Assembly: GCF_900110575.1 (NCBI RefSeq) | Contig: NZ_FOEF01000020.1 | Span: 62,001-126,000 of the forward strand | DNA: 64,000 nt | Origin: Amycolatopsis saalfeldensis | GTDB taxonomy: Bacteria; Actinomycetota; Actinomycetes; Mycobacteriales; Pseudonocardiaceae | Reading direction: 5' to 3' | In this document: one piece after another, positions 26,705-35,932 of the stretch | Layout of the letters: each line of letters starts with the position of its first letter | Position numbering within the stretch: position 1 is the first letter of the stretch | Program-made: the position numbers and the translations under genes | The notes under the pieces: generated by a model | Told to the model about the DNA's origin: nothing | The model's database searches: none | Seen by the model: only the letters and a program-made list of their open reading frames with translations

Positions 26705-27688
26705 CTACTTCCTCCCGATCGAAACCAGCTCGTCGGCGATGCGTTGCCGCCACGCCTCGTACGCGGGTAGCGGACCGCTGTCCGGGGCGTCGTGACGGAC
26801 GTCCTGGGTGATCCGCGCGGCCTTCTCCGCGGTGGTGCCGCAGAGCACCTGTGTGGCGGCCTCGGTGTGGGGGACCAGCAGGCCCGCGCAGATGCGTGCT
26901 TCGGCGGCGAATGCGGAGCCCTGCGCCAGCTGCGGGCGGTGTGCCCCGGCTCGCTCGCGGAGTTCGTTCAGCTCGTCCTCGCTCGCGCCGCCCGCGTAGG
27001 TGGCGGCCAGCCCGACCCCGGCGTACAGGTCGGCACGACGGGATTCGGGGAATTTCCCGATCATCCCGGTCACCTGACCGACGTCCGTGCAACCGACGAA
27101 CCACAGCGCGCGGCCGATGCCCTGGTCGATGGCGCGGTTGGCGTAGGCGGCAGGCCCCTCGGCCGGCCAGGGGAACCGCGGGTCCTGAAAGTGCTGATGC
27201 ACGTAGCGCTCGGTGCGGAAGTAGGCCTGGTGGAAGCCGTACCCGTCGAGCACGAGCCACCGCAGCAGCGGATCGAGCCCGCGGCTGTCGGGCCAGCGGA
27301 ACTTCGGCAGCCGGGCCATCGCCCAGCCGATCCCGCAGTAGGAGATGTAGACCTGGTGCCGTCCCGGCCCGGCCAGGAACTCGGCGACGTTGCGGCTGCG
27401 GCCCACCGGCAGGCCGTCGCGGACGGCGAAGCCCATCGCGGCGCCTTCGTAGGCGAAGCCCCGGAACCGCTCGGGCAGTCGGTCGAGGTTTTCCGCCGCC
27501 TCGGCCGGTGTCCGCGCCTCGGCCGCGTGGCCGTAACCGGTGAGGAATGACTTCCCGACCGTTTCGAGCAGTTCCTGGGATGCGGTGTCTTTCTTGTGAA
27601 AACCGCGTACGTCGAGCTGTGTTTCCGAGACATCGGGCGTCAGGATTCGGCGCCTGAATTTACGCCAGTGACTCGTCAAGGTGCTCAC
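26705..27688 (-). CDS. unbL: enediyne core protein UnbL, DUF1702 (E3), copy 2
   Basis: A 327-residue DUF1702 protein. Family motifs are FRGFAYEGAAMGFAV, VYISYCGIGWAMARLP, AIDQGIGRALWFVGC and LYAGVGLAATYAGG. The GTG at 27688 is chosen because an upstream start would run into the preceding DUF1702 gene (stop at 27742) and this start gives the usual family length; its ribosome site is weak. UnbL is part of the minimal conserved enediyne cassette and is required together with PksE for enediyne formation in studied systems, but its reaction is unknown. A second, clearly related copy lies immediately upstream. The stop is three bases from the unbV start. Confidence 0.88.
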   Translation of the reverse strand: MSTLTSHWRKFRRRILTPDVSETQLDVRGFHKKDTASQELLETVGKSFLTGYGHAAEARTPAEAAENLDRLPERFRGFAYEGAAMGFAVRDGLPVGRSRNVAEFLAGPGRHQVYISYCGIGWAMARLPKFRWPDSRGLDPLLRWLVLDGYGFHQAYFRTERYVHQHFQDPRFPWPAEGPAAYANRAIDQGIGRALWFVGCTDVGQVTGMIGKFPESRRADLYAGVGLAATYAGGASEDELNELRERAGAHRPQLAQGSAFAAEARICAGLLVPHTEAATQVLCGTTAEKAARITQDVRHDAPDSGPLPAYEAWRQRIADELVSIGRK

Positions 27689-27741
27689 CCCCGTCGGGTG
27701 GATATCGTCGAATTTTCGCGGGACGGTAAATAGCGCAGTTT

Positions 27742-28752
27742 TTACTGCTTGTTCTTTCCGGAAGTTTGCCTCTGCTTGGCAGTGGCGGCCAGGAAGTGCG
27801 CGCGTATCCGGCCGCGCCACAGTTCGTACGGTGGTGTGCTCGCCGAACCGCCCTCGTGCACCGCGGTGCCGTCGGCGAGTTCGAGGGCGGCGCCGACCGA
27901 CAGCTCGCCGAGCGCCGCGGCCGCGGTTTCGGTGTGCGGTGGCACGAAGCCGGCGTAGGTGCGCGCCTTGACCGCGAACACCATGCCCTGGGCCAGGTCG
28001 GCGCCGTGCCCGGCGGCGGACCGGCGTAGCTCGGCCAGTCCCTCGAGGTCGCTGCCACCGGCAAACGTCGCGGCAAGCCCGACGCCGCTCCACAGGTCTG
28101 CCCGCCGGTGGTCGCCGAACCGCTCCACGGCCGCCGCGACGTCGGCCACCCGGGCGCCGTGGATGAACCACAGCGCCCGGCCGATGCCCTGATCCACGGC
28201 TCGGGGGAAGTACTCGGCGCACCCCTGCCAGGGGTAGGACGACGGTACTTCCTGCTGGTCCACCCACCGCCGGGTCTTGAAGTACGCGAGGTCGAAGCCG
28301 TAGCCGTCGACCGCCAGCCAGCTCATCGTCGGGTGGTACGGCGAGTCGCCGAGGTCGGGGAGCACGCGCTTCCACAGTCCTCTCGGCAGCCGCGCCATCG
28401 CGAACCCGATCCCGATGTAGGACAGGAAAAGGTGTGGCCGGCCCGGCCCGCGCAGCAGGTCCCGGGTCCGGTGCCCGCGGCCCATCGCGTCGGTGATCGT
28501 GAAGGCCATCGTCGCGCCTTCGTAGGCGAAGCCGCGCAACTCCGGTTCCACCAGGTTCAGCCTGCGCTCGACCTCCCACTGGTCGCGGGCCTCGATTCCC
28601 CACTCGAAACCGCAGACCACGGCCTGCGGGACGGACTCCAGTTTTCGCGTGGCGCCGGACGTCTGCCCGGGGAAGCCGCGGCCCGCGAAACCGACCTCGG
28701 TCAAGGACGGGGCCAGGAGGAACCTGCGGATCGAGCCGATAGCCGTGGGCAT
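27742..28752 (-). CDS. DUF1702 UnbL paralogue (E2-like), copy 1
   Basis: A 336-residue DUF1702 protein with the same motif series as its neighbour: LRGFAYEGATMAFTI, FLSYIGIGFAMARLP, AVDQGIGRALWFIHG and LWSGVGLAATFAGG. It is the first gene of the leftward core operon and faces pksE across 355 bp. The two copies are well diverged, so this is an old duplication with probably distinct roles rather than a recent repeat. In the C-1027 and neocarzinostatin numbering this place corresponds to E2, with E3 following (from memory). No catalytic residues are known for the family. Confidence 0.87.
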   Translation of the reverse strand: MPTAIGSIRRFLLAPSLTEVGFAGRGFPGQTSGATRKLESVPQAVVCGFEWGIEARDQWEVERRLNLVEPELRGFAYEGATMAFTITDAMGRGHRTRDLLRGPGRPHLFLSYIGIGFAMARLPRGLWKRVLPDLGDSPYHPTMSWLAVDGYGFDLAYFKTRRWVDQQEVPSSYPWQGCAEYFPRAVDQGIGRALWFIHGARVADVAAAVERFGDHRRADLWSGVGLAATFAGGSDLEGLAELRRSAAGHGADLAQGMVFAVKARTYAGFVPPHTETAAAALGELSVGAALELADGTAVHEGGSASTPPYELWRGRIRAHFLAATAKQRQTSGKNKQ

Positions 28753-29107
28753 CGGGTGGGACTCCCGTTCACGAGATGGCGGGTGAACTCTGTGTGCGCT
28801 TCATCGTCATCCGGACGCCTGGTGAACGCCATCTTCAGACGTGCCCGGCGGCGCCGCAATCTCGGAGAAGGGCCCGGGTCGCACGGTGCGTGGTGCGCTC
28901 GCCGCGTCGCGCCATTGTGTCCTATGTGGATTTTCCGGCCACGCCGGACGGTGAAAACAGCATAATCAGAGGTGTCGTTACGATACGCGCTGATGCATGC
29001 TGGTTTCGAAGATTTCACCTGTCGCATTCACCAAATGATCATGACCTCTCTCGCCACCGCTGCGCCGGTGCGAATTCCATCGAACCAGTTACAGGGGTAG
29101 TGAGGAA
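28753..29107. promoter_or_regulatory. divergent promoter region of the enediyne core operons
   Basis: These 355 bp separate the DUF1702 operon from pksE and contain no supportable gene. The half nearest pksE is AT-richer and holds TGATGCATGCTGG at about 28,990. Both core operons must be driven from here, which makes it the main control point of the pathway. Confidence 0.6.
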
Positions 29108-32100
29108 ATGGGCAGCGAACGGATCGCAATCGTCGGCATCGGTCTGCGGTACCCCGATGCCGGTTCTCCTGGCGAGCTCTGGGAGAACGTGCTCGGCGGG
29201 CGCCGGGCGTTCCGGCGGCTTCCGGACGAGCGCATCAACCGGGCGGACTACTTCTCCGCGGACCCGGAAGCGCCGGATCGTTTCTACGCCGACAAAGCGG
29301 CGGTGCTGCGCGACTTCGAGTTCGACCGGGTGAAGTACCGGGTCGCGGGCAGCACGTTCCGCTCGACCGACCTGACTCATTGGCTCGCCCTCGACGTGGC
29401 GGCGCGAGCGCTGGCCGACGCCGGTTTCCCCGATGGCGCCGGCCTGCCGAGGCAGTCCACCGGCGTGGTGCTCGGCAACACGCTGACCGGCGAGTTCTCC
29501 CGCGCGAACCTGATGCGGCTGCGGTGGCCCTATGTCCGTCGCACCCTGGCCGCCGCGCTGGCCGGGAAGGGCTGGGACGACGACGAGACCGGGCAGTTCC
29601 TGAGCGGGTTCGAGGCGCAGTACAAGGCCCCCTTCCCGCCGGTTGACGAGGACACCCTCGCCGGCGGCCTGGCGAACACCATCGCGGGCCGGATCTGCAA
29701 CCACTTCGACTTCGGCGGTGGTGGCTACACCGTCGACGGCGCCTGCTCGTCGTCTCTGCTGTCGGTCGCCACAGCGGCCAAATCGCTGGAAGAGGGCGAC
29801 ATCGACGTCGCGCTGGCCGGCGGGGTGGACCTGTCCATCGACCCGTTCGAGGTCATCGGATTCGCCAAGACCGGTGCTCTCGCCAGGAGCGTGATGAAGG
29901 TGTACGACCGCGACTCCAACGGTTTCTGGCCCGGTGAAGGGTCCGGCGTGGTGGTGCTCCTGCGGGAGGACGACGCGCTCGCGCGCGGCCTCCGGATCTA
30001 CGCCTGTATCTCCGGGTGGGGAATGTCCTCGGACGGCAAGGGCGGCATCACCAGGCCGGAGGCCGGCGGTCATCGGCTCGCGTTGTCCCGCGCTTACGGG
30101 CGGGCCGGGTACGGCGTGGAGACGGTCTCCTACTTCGAAGGCCACGGCACCGGAACCGCGCTCGGCGACGCGACGGAGATCGACGCGCTGTCGTCGGCCC
30201 GCCGTGCCGCCGATGCGAAGGCGAAGCCGGCCGCGCTCAGCACGATCAAGGGCAACTTCGGGCACACCAAGGCAGCGGCGGGGGTCGCCGGGCTGATCAA
30301 GGCGACCCTCGCCGTGCACCATCAGGTGATCCCGCCCGCCACTGGGCACGACAACCCGCATCCGCGGCTGCTCGAGGACGACTGCGCGATGTACGTGCCG
30401 GGTGAAGCCGCACTCTGGCCGGACGGGCAGCGGGTGCGCGCCGGGGTGTCGGCGATGGGATTCGGCGGTATCAACACGCATATCGCCGTGGAACAGGCGG
30501 CGGGCGCGCCACGCCGCCGGAACCTCGACGAACAGACCAGGGCGCAGGTGGCCGGCCGTCAGGACGCCGAGCTGTTGCTGTTCGACGGCGGGGATCCGGC
30601 CGCGCTGCGCGCTCGGGTCGCCGAGGCGGCCGGCCTGCTGCCCAAACTGGCTTTCGCGGAACTGGCGGACCTCGCCGCGGCATTGGCCGGCCGGCTGGAC
30701 GGTGGGCCGGTCAAGGCCGCGGTCGTCGCGACCGACCCCGAGGATGCCGAGCGCCGGCTGACGCGCCTGCTCACCGCACTCGACGACGGTGAGCGCTCGG
30801 TGTTCTCCGCTGAGGACGGCATCTTCCTGTCCCGGGGCGCCGGGCCGCCCCGGATCGCCTACCTCTTCCCCGGCCAGGGCTCCGGCCGCGGGACGGCAGG
30901 CGCCCTCCGGCGCCGGTTCGCCGCCGCGGCGGCGGTTTTCCACGGTTCGGGCCTCCCCGCCGGCGGCGACCAGGTGGCGACCGAGGTCGCGCAGCCGCGC
31001 ATCGTCACCGGATCCCTTGCCGCCCTTCGGGTCCTGCGCGACCTGGGAATCGAAGCCGACGTCGCGGCCGGGCACAGTCTCGGTGAGCTGACCGCACTGC
31101 ACTGGGGCGGGGCGATGGACGCTGCCCAGGTGCTGGAGCTCGCCGGGGTCCGCGGCCGGGTCATGGCCGAGGCGAGCCACGGCGGCGGCGCGATGGCGAG
31201 CCTGGCGGCCGGTCCGGACGAGGCCGAGCGGCTGGCGATGGGCGAGGACGTGGTCGTCGCCGGCTACAACGGGCCCGGCCGGACGGTGGTCTCCGGACCC
31301 GCGGAGGCCGTGGACCGGGTATGCGGGAAGGCCGCCGCCGGCGGGGTGACCGCGTCGCGGCTCGCCGTGTCACACGCCTTCCACTCGCCGCTGGTCGAGC
31401 CTGCCGCGATCGCGATGACCGAGCGGCTGGCCGAAGTCTCCTTCGCGCGGCTCAGCCGGCCGGTCGTCTCCACCGTCCACGGTGACCTGCTCGATCCGGA
31501 CACCGATCTGCGATCGCTGCTGCGCGACCAGATAGTCCTGCCGGTGCGGTTCCACGAAGCCGCCGCCAAGGCCGCCGCGGAAGCCGACCTGGTGCTCGAG
31601 GTCGGGCCGGGGCGGGTGCTGAGCGGTCTGCTGGCGGAGATCGCGCCGGGCAAGCCGGTACTGCCCGTCGACACCGACAGCGCCTCCCTGGGTTCGTTGC
31701 TGCGGGTGGTCGGCGCCGCGTACGCGCTCGGTGCGCCCGTGCGCACTTCGGCGTTGTTCACCGGCCGGGTCGTCCGGCCGCTGCCGCTCGACGGCCGGAT
31801 GACCTTCCTCGCCAGTCCCTGTGAAGCGGCCCCCGCCATCGATGCCGGCCTGGTCGTCGCGAGCCAGGACGACGTCCCGGCCGAACCGGTGCCGGATCGG
31901 GACAAGGAGCCCGTGGCCACTCTCGACCTGCTGTGCCGGCTGGCCGCGGAACGGGTCGAACTGCCGGTCGAGATGATCGGGGCGGACACCCATCCGCTGG
32001 ACGACCTGCACCTGAGTTCCATCACCGTCGGCCAGATCGTCAACGAGGTCACCCGGGAGCTGGGCCACGGCGTGCTCGCGGCGACCCCGAACTTCGCCAC

Positions 32101-34915
32101 GGTCCGTCTCGGTGAACTGTCCGGCCTCATCGACGAGCTGGCCGAAGCGGCGCCGGCGAGCGAGACCGGGCGCGAAGTGCCCGGGGTGGCTTCGTGGGTG
32201 CGCGCGTTCTCCGTCGAGCAGGTGGAAAGCTCCGGCGTCACGCCGCATCGGCCGGCTCCCGGCGCGCCGGGAAGCGAGTGGACGGTCTACGCCCCGCCGG
32301 GGCATCCACTGGCCGTGCCGCTCCGGTTCGCGCTCCGCGAGGCCGGCGTCGGCGACGGGGTGCTGGTGTGCCTGCCGCCGGTCGGCGAAGAGCATTTCGG
32401 GCTGTTCCTCGAAGCCGGGCGTGCGGCCGCGGCCGCCGCCGGGGTCACCCGCTTCGTCGTGGTCCAGCACCGGATGGGTGCGTCGGGGCTGGCCAGGACC
32501 CTGCACCTGGAGCACCCGGCCGTGCTCACCACCGTGGTCGACCTGGCCGACCCGGCGCCCGCCGGACCGACGGAGGTGCGGGCGGCCGTGGCGCGGGTCG
32601 TCGACGAGACCGCCGCCACGACCGGCTACCGGGAGGTTCGCTACGACGACTCCGGAGCACGCTCCGTGCCGAGACTGCGCCCGTTGGTGCCGGCCGAGCC
32701 GGGCCCCACGCCACTCACCGCAGCGGACGTGCTGCTCGTGACCGGTGGCGGGAAGGGCATCACCGCGGAGTGCGCGCTCGCCGTCGCGACGGATTCCGGG
32801 GCGAAGCTGGCCTTGCTGGGCCGCGCAGATCCGTTGCAGGACAGTGAACTGGCCGCCAATCTGTCCAGAATGGACGCCGCGGGCGTCCGCTACCGCTATC
32901 AGCGGGCCGATGTCACGTCACCCGGGCAGGTCGGTGCCGCGGTGGACCGGCTGCAGGCCGAGCTGGGGCCGGTCACCGCGTTACTGCACGGCGCGGGCCG
33001 GAACGAGCCGGCCGCACTGGCCGGCCTGACCGAGGAGGCCTTCGATCGGACACTGGCGCCCAAGGTATCGGGGCTGCGCACGGTGCTCGACGCCCTCGAC
33101 CAGGACCGGATCAAGCTGCTGGTCACCTTCGGCAGCATCATCGGGCGGGCCGGACTGCGCGGCGAGGCGCACTACGCCACCGCGAACGACTGGATGACCG
33201 AGCTGACCGTGCGCTTCCAGCAGGAGCATCCGCGGGCCCGCGCCGTGGCCCTGGAGTGGTCCGTGTGGTCCGGCGCGGGGATGGGCGAGCGCCTCGGCGT
33301 CGTCGAAGCGCTGATGCGCGAGGGCATCACCCCGATTTCCGCGGAAGCGGGGATCGCCGTGCTCCGGCAGGTTCTGGCGGATCCCGGGGCCGGACCGGTG
33401 CTCGTGGTGAGCGGCCGCGCGGGCGGACTGCCCACCGTTCCCCTCGAGCGACCGGAACTCCCGCTGCGGCGGTTCCTGGACCGGGTGCTGGTGCACTACC
33501 CGGAGGTCGAGCTGATCACCGAGGCCGACCTGTCCGCGGGCAGCGATCCGTACCTCGGTGACCACCTGTTCGAGGGCGACCTGCTCTTCCCCGCGGTACT
33601 CGGGATGGAGGCGATGGCCCAGGCGGCCACCGCGGTGACCGGCACGGACGGACCGGTCCTGCTGGAGAACGCCGAATTCCTGCGGCCGATCGTGGTCCGG
33701 CCGGGTGGTTCCACCACCATCCGCCTGGCCGCGCTGGTGGTGGCCCCCGGAACCGTCCGGGTGGTCATCCGGAGCGAGGAAACCGCCTTCGGCGCGGACC
33801 ACTTCCGGGCCGAGGTGCGGGTCCCTCGCCCCGGCGTGCCGGACCTGGGCACGCCGTTCGACGCGGTCCGGCCGGCCGTGCCCGTGGACCCGGTCGCCGA
33901 GCTGTACGGCGGCGTGCTGTTCCAAGGCAAGCGATTCCAGCGGCTGCTGGCCTACCGGCGGGCGGCGGCCCGGCACGTGGTGGCCGAACTCGCGACGGGC
34001 TCACCGGCCCCGTGGTTCGCGCCCTACTTGCCACACGACTTCCTGCTGGCCGATCCGGGCACCCGGGACGCCGTGATGCACGCGCTCCAGTGCTGCGTCC
34101 CGGATGCCACGCTGCTGCCGTCGGGAATCGAGCGGCTGTATCTGGCCGGGCGAGCCGGGCCGGAATCCGACTACGTGGTGCTGGAGGCGCGCGAGCGGTC
34201 CCAGGACGGGGACAGCTACACCTACGACCTCGACGTCCGCACGCCGTCCGGAACGGTGGTGGAGCGCTGGGAAGGACTGACCCTGCGGGCGGTCCGCCGT
34301 CGTGACGGCGCCGGTCCCTGGGTCCCCGCGCTGCTCGGGTCCCAGCTCGAACGTTCGCTGGAACGGGTTCTCGGTGGCCGCCGAGCGGTGGCCGTCGAGC
34401 CGGATCCGGTACCGGGCGGTGCCCGGACGAGGGCCGGCCGGCGCGCCCAGACCGAACTCGCGGCGAGCCGTGCGCTGGGCCGGCCCGTCGCGCTGCGGTA
34501 CCGGCCGGACGGCAAGCCCGAGGTCGACGGCGTCACGGTGTCGGCTTCCCACAGCGCCGGGCTGACCCTGGTGGTGGCCGGTTCCGGCAGGCTCGGGTGT
34601 GACGTCGAGACCGTGCTGGACCGTGGCGAACAGGACTGGGCCGGGCTGCTCGGGACCGAGCAGCTCGCGGTCCGCGATCTGCTGGCCGCCGAAGCCGCCG
34701 AGGACAGCTCAGTGGCGGCGACGCGGGTCTGGGGCGCTCTGGAGTGCCTGCGCAAGACCGGCGCGACGACCCAGGTACTGACGCTTGAACGGGTCGATCC
34801 GGACGGCTGGGCAGTGCTGTCGGCGGGTGACGCCAGGATCGCCACCTGGCCGACCAAGGTCACCGGCCGACCGGATCCGGTGGTCTTCGCGGTACTCGAG
34901 GGAAAAGAGGTCTGA
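29108..34915 (+). CDS. pksE: iterative enediyne polyketide synthase PksE
   Basis: A 1935-residue type I iterative PKS. Domain order is as follows. KS: about 1-470, with Cys213 in VDGACSSSLL, His346 in FEGHGTGTAL and His386 in GNFGHTKAAAG. AT: about 580-870, nucleophile Ser657 in AGHSLGEL. ACP: about 935-1010, with phosphopantetheine serine 970/971 in DDLHLSSITVGQ. KR: about 1190-1410, with LLVTGGGKGITAE and the YxxxN in HYATANDW. DH: about 1470-1720, with His1486 in LGDHLFEGDLLFPAVLGM. A C-terminal phosphopantetheinyl transferase has Asp1832 in GCDVETVLD. This is exactly the PksE architecture and length. It makes the linear polyene precursor from eight or so malonyl units and pantetheinylates its own ACP. 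Codon 1292 is TTA, rare in such genomes. Confidence 0.97.
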   Translation: MGSERIAIVGIGLRYPDAGSPGELWENVLGGRRAFRRLPDERINRADYFSADPEAPDRFYADKAAVLRDFEFDRVKYRVAGSTFRSTDLTHWLALDVAARALADAGFPDGAGLPRQSTGVVLGNTLTGEFSRANLMRLRWPYVRRTLAAALAGKGWDDDETGQFLSGFEAQYKAPFPPVDEDTLAGGLANTIAGRICNHFDFGGGGYTVDGACSSSLLSVATAAKSLEEGDIDVALAGGVDLSIDPFEVIGFAKTGALARSVMKVYDRDSNGFWPGEGSGVVVLLREDDALARGLRIYACISGWGMSSDGKGGITRPEAGGHRLALSRAYGRAGYGVETVSYFEGHGTGTALGDATEIDALSSARRAADAKAKPAALSTIKGNFGHTKAAAGVAGLIKATLAVHHQVIPPATGHDNPHPRLLEDDCAMYVPGEAALWPDGQRVRAGVSAMGFGGINTHIAVEQAAGAPRRRNLDEQTRAQVAGRQDAELLLFDGGDPAALRARVAEAAGLLPKLAFAELADLAAALAGRLDGGPVKAAVVATDPEDAERRLTRLLTALDDGERSVFSAEDGIFLSRGAGPPRIAYLFPGQGSGRGTAGALRRRFAAAAAVFHGSGLPAGGDQVATEVAQPRIVTGSLAALRVLRDLGIEADVAAGHSLGELTALHWGGAMDAAQVLELAGVRGRVMAEASHGGGAMASLAAGPDEAERLAMGEDVVVAGYNGPGRTVVSGPAEAVDRVCGKAAAGGVTASRLAVSHAFHSPLVEPAAIAMTERLAEVSFARLSRPVVSTVHGDLLDPDTDLRSLLRDQIVLPVRFHEAAAKAAAEADLVLEVGPGRVLSGLLAEIAPGKPVLPVDTDSASLGSLLRVVGAAYALGAPVRTSALFTGRVVRPLPLDGRMTFLASPCEAAPAIDAGLVVASQDDVPAEPVPDRDKEPVATLDLLCRLAAERVELPVEMIGADTHPLDDLHLSSITVGQIVNEVTRELGHGVLAATPNFATVRLGELSGLIDELAEAAPASETGREVPGVASWVRAFSVEQVESSGVTPHRPAPGAPGSEWTVYAPPGHPLAVPLRFALREAGVGDGVLVCLPPVGEEHFGLFLEAGRAAAAAAGVTRFVVVQHRMGASGLARTLHLEHPAVLTTVVDLADPAPAGPTEVRAAVARVVDETAATTGYREVRYDDSGARSVPRLRPLVPAEPGPTPLTAADVLLVTGGGKGITAECALAVATDSGAKLALLGRADPLQDSELAANLSRMDAAGVRYRYQRADVTSPGQVGAAVDRLQAELGPVTALLHGAGRNEPAALAGLTEEAFDRTLAPKVSGLRTVLDALDQDRIKLLVTFGSIIGRAGLRGEAHYATANDWMTELTVRFQQEHPRARAVALEWSVWSGAGMGERLGVVEALMREGITPISAEAGIAVLRQVLADPGAGPVLVVSGRAGGLPTVPLERPELPLRRFLDRVLVHYPEVELITEADLSAGSDPYLGDHLFEGDLLFPAVLGMEAMAQAATAVTGTDGPVLLENAEFLRPIVVRPGGSTTIRLAALVVAPGTVRVVIRSEETAFGADHFRAEVRVPRPGVPDLGTPFDAVRPAVPVDPVAELYGGVLFQGKRFQRLLAYRRAAARHVVAELATGSPAPWFAPYLPHDFLLADPGTRDAVMHALQCCVPDATLLPSGIERLYLAGRAGPESDYVVLEARERSQDGDSYTYDLDVRTPSGTVVERWEGLTLRAVRRRDGAGPWVPALLGSQLERSLERVLGGRRAVAVEPDPVPGGARTRAGRRAQTELAASRALGRPVALRYRPDGKPEVDGVTVSASHSAGLTLVVAGSGRLGCDVETVLDRGEQDWAGLLGTEQLAVRDLLAAEAAEDSSVAATRVWGALECLRKTGATTQVLTLERVDPDGWAVLSAGDARIATWPTKVTGRPDPVVFAVLEGKEV

Positions 34916-34916
34916 G

Positions 34917-35372
34917 GTGCCCGGTTACTACGAAATCCGGCACACGGTCGGATTCGAGGAGACCAACCTCGTCGGCAACGTCTACTACGTGAACTACCTG
35001 CGCTGGCAGGGGCGATGCCGGGAGCTCTTCCTCAAGGAGAAGGCCCCGCTGGTGCTCCGGGACCTGCAGGACGACCTGAAGCTGTTCACGCTGAAGGTCG
35101 ACTGCGAGTTCTTCGCCGAGATCACCGCGTTCGACGAGCTGGCCATCCGGATGCGGCTGGAAGAGCTGACCCAGACGCAGATCCAGTTCTCCTTCGACTA
35201 CGTGCAGCTGAGAGACGGCCTGGAGACCCTGGTCGCCAGGGGCCGGCAGCGGATCGCCTGCATGCGCGGGCCGAACACGGAAACCCTGCCCACTCGAGTG
35301 CCCGAAGCGCTGCGGGAGGCGTTGGCTCCCTACGAGGAAAGCCGTGCCGTCGACGCGGCGCGGAGGGCATGA
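34917..35372 (+). CDS. tebC: enediyne hot-dog thioesterase TebC (E10)
   Basis: A 151-residue hot-dog thioesterase. Diagnostic are YYEIRHTVGFEETNLVGNVY and VNYLRWQGRCRELFL at the N-terminus and LRMRLEEL-like and TQTQIQFSFDYVQL segments in the sheet. The GTG at 34917 is one base after the pksE stop and gives the size of known TebC/SgcE10 proteins. E10 releases the nascent polyene from the PksE ACP by hydrolysis; in vitro the pair gives heptaene and related products. Placement directly after pksE is the conserved arrangement. Confidence 0.93.
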   Translation: MPGYYEIRHTVGFEETNLVGNVYYVNYLRWQGRCRELFLKEKAPLVLRDLQDDLKLFTLKVDCEFFAEITAFDELAIRMRLEELTQTQIQFSFDYVQLRDGLETLVARGRQRIACMRGPNTETLPTRVPEALREALAPYEESRAVDAARRA

Positions 35373-35373
35373 C

Positions 35374-35919
35374 ATGAACAAAAACGGGCAGTTCGTCCCG
35401 GTGAAGACCATGGAGACCCGGCCGGCTTCGCTTCGCGAGGTGATGGCGGCGTTCGCGACCGGGGTCACCGTGCTGACCGCGGCGGGCGTGCGCTGCCACG
35501 GCATGACTGCCAACGCGTTCACCTCGGTTTCGCTGGACCCGCCGCTGGTCCTCTGCTGTGTCGCGAGGACCGCGCGGATGCACGACGCCATCACCTCTGC
35601 CCGGTGCTTCGCGGTATCGCTGCTCGGGGCCGGGCAGGAGGACGTGGCGCGCTACTTCTCGGACAAGCGGCGTCCTCGCGGGCTCGGGCAGTTCGACGCG
35701 GTCGGCTGGACTCCGGGGCCGCATACCGGCGCGCCACTGTTGTCGGATTCGCTGGGGTGGCTGGAATGCGAGCTGGCCGAGTCCTACGCCGGCGGCGACC
35801 ATTCGGTCTTCATCGGCCGGGTACTGGCGTCGAACCGCGGCGCGGGCCAGTCCGGGCTGGTGTTCTTCGGCGGCGGCTTCCACCAGGTCACGTCGGGCAA
35901 CGGTGACCGCGGCAAGTGA
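35374..35919 (+). CDS. flavin reductase (E6-like)
   Basis: A 181-residue flavin reductase of the HpaC/ActVB family: LREVMAAFATGVTVLTAAG, then HGMTANAFTSVSLDPPLVL (flavin-binding) and later ECELAESYAGGDHSVFIGRV. The start ATG has GGAGGG upstream and follows the thioesterase stop by one base. SgcE6-type enzymes supply reduced FAD to two-component monooxygenases that hydroxylate or epoxidise the core or tyrosine-derived moieties. No flavin monooxygenase partner gene is present in the window, so it must lie elsewhere. Cotranscription with pksE and tebC argues for a core or peripheral oxidation role. Confidence 0.88.
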   Translation: MNKNGQFVPVKTMETRPASLREVMAAFATGVTVLTAAGVRCHGMTANAFTSVSLDPPLVLCCVARTARMHDAITSARCFAVSLLGAGQEDVARYFSDKRRPRGLGQFDAVGWTPGPHTGAPLLSDSLGWLECELAESYAGGDHSVFIGRVLASNRGAGQSGLVFFGGGFHQVTSGNGDRGK

Positions 35920-35932
35920 GGAGAAGCCGGAA

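Noticed and set aside
29039..31180. A 713-codon open frame antisense to the start of pksE
   Set aside because: Long antisense frames are produced by the strong third-position GC bias of pksE; this one has no ribosome site and no recognisable domain.
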